Both the position numbers and the translations under genes were made by a program. From JBAZAX01 sp041671765 (GTDB lineage Bacteria; Babelota; Babeliae; Babelales; RVW-14), in the NCBI GenBank assembly GCA_041671765.1, contig JBAZAX010000027.1:1-17913 (forward strand): 17,913 nucleotides of DNA. The letters run 5' to 3'. The notes under the pieces were generated by a model, which saw only the letters and a list, made by a program, of their open reading frames with translations, did no database searches and was not told where the DNA came from. Positions within the stretch are counted from its first letter, which is position 1, and each line of letters begins with the position of its first letter. Positions 7,724-13,766 of this stretch are shown in pieces.

Positions 7724-9241
7724 TTAAAAACTAGCTGCTACCTTTAAATATACAGTCCAATCGTCGCCTATCCCACGACTATAAATTGCGGTATCGCCTC
7801 CTAATCCCATGCCTAAATCACATCTTTTATATTTTTTTACATACAATGCTTCTGCAAAAACTTTATGCTGTTCAACACTACCGGCCTGTGTATTTTCAAC
7901 ATTTAAATCTGACATCGAAATATTTGTATTATAAATTTTATCGATAGACTCTTTCTGCTGAGCATAATAGTCATAACCAATTGCAAATCTCATTTTTTTA
8001 ATTTCGGTACTTGCAGCGAAAACAAAATTGAAAATTCCACCGGGATGTACATCTGACTTGAACGATGTTGGCAAAAGATACTCTTGAATAAATGGCTTAA
8101 GAACCCTTCTGATTTCAATTGGATCTCCTGCGTCAGCAACTGTCTTTAAATAAGCCGGCGTTACTGTCTGTTTAAACATAAACAGACGATACTCATCTGC
8201 CGGAAAAAGCTTATCATATGATGCTCTCATCCAAAGTTGAAGTAATCTATGGAATAAATCTGCTTTGGATTCCATGTAACAACCGAATCCAAAATGTCCG
8301 CCATTACCAAGTTTTGGGTCAATAAGGTAATCTCTCATTCCCTTTAAAACATCCGTAATGCCTTTTTGCAACGCTTCGTTACTACTTATATCATCAATAA
8401 TTCCACTTGGATCTGCGTCTATTTTTGGACTATGTGAAAACAGACTTGTTGGAATTATGCATTCAAAACCAAAATCATTCTGAAAATCAGTCATATTCAA
8501 TGTATTCATACCAAGCTTAAGCCTGGTATCACCCATTCCAAATCTTATATAATAAAGCTCACTTTTATCAAACTCCCCTCCATCATCATATTTTGAAAAC
8601 AGTTCAGTTAATTCTCGCTGACGTTTTTTGCTTATGTAAAAATTTCGTTCAGCTACCTGTAAAGATGTATGTAATTGTACCGAAAATGGGCCTTTTATAA
8701 AACCACCCTGGAAAAGAACTCCCCCTCTATGCTCTTGAAGCGTAATCTCTCCAAAAAGCGGTATCACACTAGATAAGTCCTTTGCATACTCTTCGCCTAC
8801 AAGATCCTCCAAAAACAGGTCTGCAACACTTTGCAATCCTTTTAATGTTGCGCCCTGAAGCTCTCCCATGAGACTACTAGATGATGTATGCATTCTGTTT
8901 GTCATATTAAAAAAAACATTTCCGGCAATACCCCCATATTCAATTGCCGCTATTTTATATGGAATATGATAAAGAATATCCCGGCCTTGTGGCGCCACGG
9001 TACTTTGCCATATTGGATTTTTTATATAGTCGGCCAAAACCTGTGCTGCTGTTTGCAGTTGCAAGTCATCCATCCTTGTCTGAGTAGACTCTTTTTCATC
9101 GTCCTCTATCATATCAATATCGCTTAAATCAATATCACCAAGACCGATCTGGTTCATGGCACACAATGGTTGCACCAATGGTTGTGTTAAAAATAAAAAA
9201 AACAGTAGATAAACAAGCTTATTCATACACCTAAATTTCAT
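7724..9241 (-). CDS. Probable outer-membrane beta-barrel protein
   Basis: I place the start at the ATG at 9241, which gives 505 residues beginning MKFRCMNKLVYLLFFLFL, a signal peptide with cleavage after LCA (near residue 28). An ATG at 9298 would add 19 residues with no ribosome site and spoil the signal peptide; ATG 9226 is also possible. The mature protein has many alternating strand-like segments rich in Gly and aromatics (GGVLFQGGFIKGPFSVQLH, YYIRFGMGDTRLKLGMN, FNFVFAASTEIKKMRFAIGY). It ends with DWTVYLKVAASF, a final amphipathic strand closing on Phe as in BAM-recognised outer-membrane proteins. No family is recognised. It is the first gene of the minus-strand run, opposite the ATP synthase cluster. 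Confidence 0.7.
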   Translation of the reverse strand: MKFRCMNKLVYLLFFLFLTQPLVQPLCAMNQIGLGDIDLSDIDMIEDDEKESTQTRMDDLQLQTAAQVLADYIKNPIWQSTVAPQGRDILYHIPYKIAAIEYGGIAGNVFFNMTNRMHTSSSSLMGELQGATLKGLQSVADLFLEDLVGEEYAKDLSSVIPLFGEITLQEHRGGVLFQGGFIKGPFSVQLHTSLQVAERNFYISKKRQRELTELFSKYDDGGEFDKSELYYIRFGMGDTRLKLGMNTLNMTDFQNDFGFECIIPTSLFSHSPKIDADPSGIIDDISSNEALQKGITDVLKGMRDYLIDPKLGNGGHFGFGCYMESKADLFHRLLQLWMRASYDKLFPADEYRLFMFKQTVTPAYLKTVADAGDPIEIRRVLKPFIQEYLLPTSFKSDVHPGGIFNFVFAASTEIKKMRFAIGYDYYAQQKESIDKIYNTNISMSDLNVENTQAGSVEQHKVFAEALYVKKYKRCDLGMGLGGDTAIYSRGIGDDWTVYLKVAASF

Positions 9242-9298
9242 AAATTTAGTTCCCATTCCATTAAACTTAAATTTTACAATACAGAAACACACTGTCAT

Positions 9299-9482
9299 TC
9301 AGGTTAAATATTAATTCTTTACTATGTCAATTTACCAACAGATTAAATCAGTCATATCAAAACTTTTATTAGGGCAGATTTTGAAATTTGAAATCGGTAG
9401 AATCAACCCTGATCGAAAAACATACAACAAACTTAGCATATTTTATAAAAAATAAAACATTAGAATACGAATAAGGGACAAA
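9299..9482. promoter_or_regulatory. Divergent intergenic region with candidate minus-strand -35 box
   Basis: This spacer separates the minus-strand barrel operon from the plus-strand ATP synthase cluster and must drive at least one of them. On the minus strand a consensus -35 hexamer TTGACA lies at 9330-9325, but the matching -10 position has only a poor hexamer (TATTTA with a 14-nt spacer, or TTAACC with 17). On the plus strand TAGAAT and TATAAA hexamers occur, without a well-spaced -35. Promoter assignment is therefore weak. No structured RNA is apparent. Confidence 0.3.
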
Positions 9483-9596
9483 ATGAAAAATAAACCAAGA
9501 AAACTACAAAATATCTTTTCTAAGAAGAATTTTCTATATCATCTAGCCTATATCATGCTTCCTAAATTAAAAAATTTACAAAAATCTATTAACTAA
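9483..9596 (+). CDS. Possible small basic protein of 37 residues ahead of the ATP synthase genes
   Basis: A 37-codon frame begins at an ATG preceded at good spacing by AAGGGA (5 nt gap), one of the better plus-strand ribosome sites in the region, and ends with TAA at 9594-9596. The product MKNKPRKLQNIFSKKNFLYH... is Lys/Asn-rich and basic, without a membrane segment. It occupies the place where atpI or atpB often precede the c-subunit gene, yet resembles neither. It could be a small regulatory or leader peptide, or a chance frame in AT-rich DNA. Confidence 0.3.
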   Translation: MKNKPRKLQNIFSKKNFLYHLAYIMLPKLKNLQKSIN

Positions 9597-9666
9597 TGAC
9601 CAAAAAAAATATAATGTAATTTGTATGACTTCAAAAAGTAATTTTTTAAACTTAAAGAGGTGTTCT

Positions 9667-9915
9667 ATGGCAGATGTTGAAATGGCAAAAATAGCCGCTT
9701 ACGTTGCAGCCGGATTTTGTATGGGCGTAGGAGCTCTCGGACCTGCTCTTGGTCAAGGAATGGTTGGCTCAAAAGCTTGCGAAAGCATTGGAAAACAACC
9801 GGAATCTGCGAATATTGTAACCAAAACAATGGTACTTGCTCTGGCATTTATTGAATCAACAGCTATCTACTGTTTAGTCATTGCATTAATGTTAATATTT
9901 TTTGTAGGCAAATAA
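9667..9915 (+). CDS. atpE: ATP synthase F0 subunit c
   Basis: The 82-residue proteolipid forms the rotor ring of the F-type ATP synthase in the inner membrane. Two hydrophobic helices (about 8-38 and 50-79) flank the polar loop GKQPES (42-47), the counterpart of the usual RQP loop. The ion-binding carboxylate is E63. Q30, E63, S64, T65 and Y68 match the sodium-ligand set of Ilyobacter tartaricus (Q32, E65, S66, T67, Y70), including the 33-residue Gln-Glu spacing, so Na+ coupling is likely. I chose ATG 9667 because GAGGTG lies 4-5 nt before it. The upstream in-frame ATG at 9625 has no ribosome site and would add 14 residues untypical of the family. The b-like gene follows 23 nt later. Confidence 0.95.
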   Translation: MADVEMAKIAAYVAAGFCMGVGALGPALGQGMVGSKACESIGKQPESANIVTKTMVLALAFIESTAIYCLVIALMLIFFVGK

Positions 9916-9938
9916 ATTTTGTTGGATAAAGGGGCTGA

Positions 9939-10295
9939 ATGCAAGTTAATTGCACTGTCTTTATTCAGATAATTAATTTCTGGGTGACATACTTTTTTTT
10001 ACGCAAAATTCTTTTAGAGCCAGTAATGGCAGTGATTAATAAAAAGAAATCCGCAATGGATTCTTTAACTAACCATTTAAAAGAAAAAGAAATCGACATC
10101 GACGGGCTTATCAAAAAAAAAGGCAAGGCTCTCATCGATTTTCGTGAGCAGGTACAATTTAAGTATAAAAAACCAGAAATAAAGCCGTTAGAAATTAAAA
10201 CCGATCTGGTTTATGAATCAGATCAGCAACAGATTGCAGAATTGATAAATTCAAGCAAAAATTTGATAATCGAAAAGGTTTCAAATGCACTTTGA
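9939..10295 (+). CDS. atpF: ATP synthase F0 subunit b-like, short
   Basis: This 118-residue protein has the layout of the stator subunit b: an N-terminal membrane helix (about 7-25), then FLRKILLEPVMAVINKKKSAMD, which matches the typical hinge with a Pro (P28) and a basic stretch, then a charged helix. It is much shorter than the usual 150-170 residues. Its middle (KKPEIKPLEIKTD) looks non-helical, so the coiled coil would be interrupted. AAGGGG lies 4 nt before the ATG. The next gene begins inside its last codons (11-nt overlap). Whether it is b or b' cannot be told from sequence alone. Identity rests on topology, hinge and position between c and delta. Confidence 0.75.
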   Translation: MQVNCTVFIQIINFWVTYFFLRKILLEPVMAVINKKKSAMDSLTNHLKEKEIDIDGLIKKKGKALIDFREQVQFKYKKPEIKPLEIKTDLVYESDQQQIAELINSSKNLIIEKVSNAL

Positions 10296-10791
10296 ATTTG
10301 AATTTTTGGATATTATATTTCGGTTTACGATATTTAGCTTACTTGCATATAAACTTGTTTCGTTTGCCAGGCAATATTTAATTCCCTATTTACATAAAGA
10401 GATAAAAACAGAACAGGATACCCGACTTAATTTGATAGAAAAAGATAATATTTTGATATCAAGTCAACATAAGGTAGAAACTCAAATTCGACACCAACAG
10501 GCTCTTTTTGATTTACTAGAAAAAAACGTTCAATCTTGGCAAAGGCTTCTTTTGACACAAAAAAACCACACCGAAGAAGAATTTAACAAGATTAAAATAT
10601 CAATAGACCAAAAAAGAGCTATCCAGCAAATAAATTATTCTACTATATGTACGAGTAAAGATGTACTCCCCTATGCCCTTAAACAAGCGGAAATTGAATT
10701 AATAAATACATATTCCGGACAACCTGGAAAATCTTCATTTGATAGTTTAATTGAAAAATTAGTGGAAAAAAAAACTAAAGAAGATGCCTAA
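10285..10791 (+). CDS. Second ATP synthase F0 subunit b-like protein
   Basis: The 168-residue product has one N-terminal membrane segment (about 8-27, LDIIFRFTIFSLLAYKLVSF) followed by a long charged region with coiled-coil character (about 38-120). This fits a second stator b subunit, as in species with a b/b' heterodimer. It overlaps the preceding b-like gene by 11 nt, has AAAGG 6 nt before its ATG, and ends 2 nt before the delta gene. Sequence similarity to known b subunits is low, so the call rests on topology, length and operon position. Confidence 0.7.
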   Translation: MHFEFEFLDIIFRFTIFSLLAYKLVSFARQYLIPYLHKEIKTEQDTRLNLIEKDNILISSQHKVETQIRHQQALFDLLEKNVQSWQRLLLTQKNHTEEEFNKIKISIDQKRAIQQINYSTICTSKDVLPYALKQAEIELINTYSGQPGKSSFDSLIEKLVEKKTKEDA

Positions 10792-10793
10792 AT

Positions 10794-11348
10794 ATGCTTA
10801 CTCAAATTGAATCTGTCGCAAAAAAATATGCGCTTGCCTATCTCAATCTATACGTCAATGAGCTAACAGACAATATGATTGAGGACCTATCCAGATTAAA
10901 AACTTTTTTATACAAAAACAAAAAATTATATGCTTATCTAAGTATCCCCAAGCTTTCTTTAGAAACAAAATTAAGGTTTATCGATCGGCTTTGCAATGCA
11001 TTCAATTTATCCAATAGCGAAATTACACTTATGCATTTACTTGTCAAACAAAAACGCATAGATTTGCTAGATGCCACACTCAAAAAAATTATCGAAGAAT
11101 ATCATATAAAAAAAGGTGAAGTTTTGACAAATGTCTACACTTCACATGAAATTAATGATGAACAAAAGGTGGTTATAAGTAATTTCGTGCAAAATCATGT
11201 TAAAGAAAAAGTCGAATTAAAATTTTTCATCGATAAAAGTCTAATTAATGGAATTAGAATAAAAAGCTCAAGACGTTTATGGGAACACTCCGTAAGAAAA
11301 CATATTAAAAAATTTAAAAACAATTTATTTCAACAGGCCGTATTATGA
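10794..11348 (+). CDS. atpH: ATP synthase F1 subunit delta
   Basis: The 184-residue protein links the stator b subunits to the top of the alpha3beta3 head. The N-terminal six-helix domain begins with the family's AKKYALAYLNLY (residues 9-20). The LLVKQKRIDLLDATLKKIIEEY stretch follows at about 81-102. The conserved C-terminal block FFIDKSLINGIRIKSSRRLW ends in SVRKHIKKFKNNL, the equivalent of the usual D.SLIGG...D.SV...L..L pattern. Length is normal. The start is 2 nt after the preceding stop, and the stop overlaps the alpha start codon (ATGA), so delta and alpha are translationally coupled. Confidence 0.9.
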   Translation: MLTQIESVAKKYALAYLNLYVNELTDNMIEDLSRLKTFLYKNKKLYAYLSIPKLSLETKLRFIDRLCNAFNLSNSEITLMHLLVKQKRIDLLDATLKKIIEEYHIKKGEVLTNVYTSHEINDEQKVVISNFVQNHVKEKVELKFFIDKSLINGIRIKSSRRLWEHSVRKHIKKFKNNLFQQAVL

Positions 11349-12865
11349 AAGAAAAAGATACCGATCTTATATCATTATTAGAGAAAGCGCTCAGCCAACA
11401 GCCTCAAGAATATCCTGACGAAATTGGAACTGTTATTAAAGTTGGCGATGGAATTTGTAAAGTGTTTGGACTGAATAATGCCAATTTGGGTGAAGTCATA
11501 GAATTTGAAAATGGAGGCAGAGGAATCATTCTTGATATGGATGAGGACTTTGTTTCTGTAATTCTTTTTGAAGGCGCAAAACTTGTCCTTGAACAAGATG
11601 TAGCCAAAAGAACAGGAAAAGTTTTAAGCATTCCCGTAGGAGACGGACTCCTAGGCCGCGTTATAAGTGCAACAGGAGTTCCTCTTGACCTGCTAGGTGA
11701 CATTAAAGCAGAAAAATGGATGCCTCTGGAACAACCCTGCGCTCCCATAATTGATCGTTCACCAATTAATGAATCATTCGAAACCGGCATCACAGTTATT
11801 GATAGTATGTTCCCCATCGGTAAAGGACAACGTGAGTTATTTATTGGAGACCGCGGAACAGGTAAAACGACCCTCGTCATAGACACAATTCTCAACCAAA
11901 GAGGCAAAGATGTCGTTTGTATTTATGTCTCAATAGGTCGCAAGCAATCAGATACCGCCCGTCTCATTTATTTACTTGAAAAGTACGGAGCGCTTGAATA
12001 CACCATTATAATTGAAGCAGATGCAAAAGAAAGCCCATTGAATCAATATCTTTCACCTTATGCAGGATGCTCAATAGGTGAATATTTTATGAGACAGGGC
12101 AAAGACGCTTTAATCATATATGATGATTTAAGTAAGCATGCAATTGCTTATCGTGAACTTGCATTGTTATTAAAAAGACCTCCAGGAAGAGAAGCATATC
12201 CAGGAGACATATTTTACATTCACTCTAGACTATTGGAACGCGCAGGCAAAATGTCTGCCCAATTAGGTGGCGGCTCATTGACTGCTTTCCCAATAATTCA
12301 AACGCAAGAGGATGATATCTCGGGATATATTCCAACAAACCTAATTTCTATCACAGATGGACAAATTATTTTGGACACATCATTGTTCAATAGTGGAATA
12401 AAGCCAGCCGTAAATGTTGGACTTTCAGTTTCACGTATTGGTGGAGCTGCTCAGACGAAAGCAATGCGTTCCGTTGCAGCTTCTTTAAAGCTTGAATTAG
12501 CACAGTACTACGAACTTTTGGCGTTTGTTCAATTCGGCTCAGAACTAGATAGGGCAAGTCAAAAGGCAATAGATCGAGGACAAAGAGCCCTCGAAATTTT
12601 AAAACAGCCAGAACACGAAACATATTCGTTTGTTGATCAGGTACTGTTTTTACTTTTATTAAAGGAAAATTATTTAAATAAACTAGATCTGCATGAAGTA
12701 AAGAAATTTGTCCTTCAATTTGCATCATATGTGCAGGGAGCACATGGAGAAACTTACAATAGTATTTTAAACAAAAAAGAAATTACACCAAACGATTTGA
12801 CTAAACTTAAAAAAGCAGCTGATGAATTTGGGATTATTTTTTCAAGCAAAACAAGCAAATTTTAA
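11345..12865 (+). CDS. atpA: ATP synthase F1 subunit alpha
   Basis: The 506-residue protein is the non-catalytic nucleotide-binding subunit of the F1 head. Landmarks are the beta-barrel region (about 27-90), P-loop GDRGTGKT (168-175), IIYDDLSKHAIAYREL (257-272), PPGREAYPGDIFYIHSRLLERA (279-300) and SVSRIGGAAQ (361-370) with the arginine finger R364 that reaches the neighbouring beta site. Length and order are typical. The P-loop is unusual: family members nearly always read GDRQTGKT, and here the Gln (E. coli Q172) is Gly171. Genes for gamma, beta and epsilon do not follow; instead a lipoprotein gene comes 20 nt downstream. Confidence 0.97.
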   Translation: MKEKDTDLISLLEKALSQQPQEYPDEIGTVIKVGDGICKVFGLNNANLGEVIEFENGGRGIILDMDEDFVSVILFEGAKLVLEQDVAKRTGKVLSIPVGDGLLGRVISATGVPLDLLGDIKAEKWMPLEQPCAPIIDRSPINESFETGITVIDSMFPIGKGQRELFIGDRGTGKTTLVIDTILNQRGKDVVCIYVSIGRKQSDTARLIYLLEKYGALEYTIIIEADAKESPLNQYLSPYAGCSIGEYFMRQGKDALIIYDDLSKHAIAYRELALLLKRPPGREAYPGDIFYIHSRLLERAGKMSAQLGGGSLTAFPIIQTQEDDISGYIPTNLISITDGQIILDTSLFNSGIKPAVNVGLSVSRIGGAAQTKAMRSVAASLKLELAQYYELLAFVQFGSELDRASQKAIDRGQRALEILKQPEHETYSFVDQVLFLLLLKENYLNKLDLHEVKKFVLQFASYVQGAHGETYNSILNKKEITPNDLTKLKKAADEFGIIFSSKTSKF

Positions 12866-12885
12866 ATTTTAAGATATAAAGTAAA

Positions 12886-13344
12886 ATGAACAACAAGTTT
12901 TACATCCAACTTTTAATAATAAGTTTTTTGTTTTTTACAGGTTGTGGACGTAAACAGAAGAATATATTTTCCTTTGAACCAGATCAAAAGTTAAAAGTTA
13001 CAAAACTGGATCTTCCAGCCGTTAAGGGATTAAGTATAACAAAAAAAAACAATTGCAATGTATTAACTTGGTTTGACTTATTTAATCAAAAAAATAGCGT
13101 ATCAATAAATTCATTACAAAAAAACTTTATTGGGTATGATGTTTTCAAATTAACAAAACGAAATTTTATACCCAAACATCCGCTTAATAAAAATCCTTTA
13201 ATTGAAACACAATTTGTGGATAAAAATAAAAAATTCACAAGAAAATCTCCAAGAAAATCATTTTATCTAGTTCAACCTGTTTTCAAATTTGATAATCAAT
13301 TTATAAAAGGTCTATCTAGTCAAATTGTTGGTATCGAAAATTAG
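12886..13344 (+). CDS. Small lipoprotein with possible fibronectin III-like domain
   Basis: The 152-residue product begins with a lipoprotein signal peptide ending in the lipobox FTGC (Cys about residue 20), followed by GRKQKN. The start resembles small lipoproteins beginning CGxKGP. The rest shows a weak fibronectin type III pattern: LDLPAVKGLSI, VLTWFDL, FIGYDVFKLTK, ETQFVDKNKKF, then FYLVQPVFKFDN and GLSSQIVGIEN, which fits seven short strands. This is by-eye fold recognition, not a search result. It follows atpA by 20 nt and precedes the terminator, so it is the last gene of the ATP synthase cluster. Lipid anchoring is well supported, but any link to ATP synthase is only positional. Confidence 0.75.
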   Translation: MNNKFYIQLLIISFLFFTGCGRKQKNIFSFEPDQKLKVTKLDLPAVKGLSITKKNNCNVLTWFDLFNQKNSVSINSLQKNFIGYDVFKLTKRNFIPKHPLNKNPLIETQFVDKNKKFTRKSPRKSFYLVQPVFKFDNQFIKGLSSQIVGIEN

Positions 13345-13365
13345 ACATAAAATTTATTAAGATTA

Positions 13366-13415
13366 CCCCCTAATTAAAATCCCTCCAACTTAGGACAAGC
13401 TGGAGGGTTGGGGGG
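13366..13415 (+). other. Nested RNA hairpin downstream of the ATP synthase cluster
   Basis: The outer arms CCCCCTAA (13366-13373) and TTGGGGGG (13408-13415) can pair over 8 positions with one U-G wobble. Inside lies a stem of CCCTCCAACTT (13381-13391) with AAGCTGGAGGG (13397-13407), 10 of 11 positions paired around a 5-nt loop. The C and G runs stand out in this AT-rich sequence. It begins 21 nt after the lipoprotein stop and is followed directly by a terminator hairpin, so it probably protects or helps terminate the transcript's 3' end. Confidence 0.55.
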
Positions 13416-13417
13416 GC

Positions 13418-13445
13418 GAACAATACTAAAAAGCATTGTTCTTTT
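13418..13445 (+). terminator. Intrinsic terminator of the ATP synthase cluster
   Basis: GAACAATACT (13418-13427) pairs with AGCATTGTTC (13432-13441) at 9 of 10 positions around an AAAA loop, and TTTT follows at once (13442-13445). It lies about 75 nt after the lipoprotein gene with no gene between. The stem is AT-rich and the T tract short, so efficiency is uncertain. Confidence 0.6.
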
Positions 13446-13766
13446 AGGGACTCTTTAATGTTTTTTCTGTGAAATTTGTTTCAAAAAATTTCTATCACAC
13501 CATATGCACCGAAATGGTAACAAGGTCTAAGATCTATGTCAAGAAAAAAACTTTCTCTTTATAAATTTATATGAATGTATAATTAAAAAATTACTATTCT
13601 TTTAAAATAAAATCGATATACTGCGCTACAAATATAATTTTTTATATTAACATGGGGAAGATATGTATTATGTGACCATATTATTAATGGACTGAAAAAA
13701 TTTCTTATAAGCTAGCCGAATTTGACATTTTAAAACGTATCCAACTCTTACAAGTGAAATTTTACC
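13446..13766. other. AT-rich spacer with a weak promoter candidate and no gene
   Basis: No open frame with a ribosome site is seen on either strand and no tRNA-like fold was found. A -35-like TTGACA lies at 13722-13727, about 40 nt before the methyltransferase start, but the hexamer 17 nt further on (CTCTTA) is a poor -10. An imperfect dyad with TGTGAAATTT and AAATTTCTATCACA occurs near 13466-13499. On the minus strand TTGACA is followed after 17 nt by TACCAT, pointing away from any gene in this strand's near path. Confidence 0.3.

Noticed and set aside
9242..9298. Upstream start for the barrel gene at 9298
   Set aside because: It would place a polar 19-residue extension before a normal signal peptide, and no ribosome site precedes it.
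9324..9455. A 43-codon plus-strand frame starting MSIYQQIKSV
   Set aside because: It has no ribosome site and lies in AT-rich promoter-like DNA; chance is the simpler explanation, so it is not listed as a gene.
9625..9666. Upstream start for the c subunit at 9625
   Set aside because: No ribosome site is present, and the true start at 9667 has GAGGTG at the right distance and the expected N-terminus.
11404..11907. A 167-codon frame on the minus strand inside atpA
   Set aside because: It is antisense to a clearly coding, motif-complete alpha subunit gene and has no ribosome site.
9667..12865. N-ATPase (atpDCQRBEFAG-type) operon
   Set aside because: A delta gene is present, AtpQ/AtpR are absent, and the c subunit has only one membrane-embedded Glu.
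13446..13766. tRNA or CRISPR in the spacer
   Set aside because: No T-loop consensus, cloverleaf or regularly spaced repeats were found.
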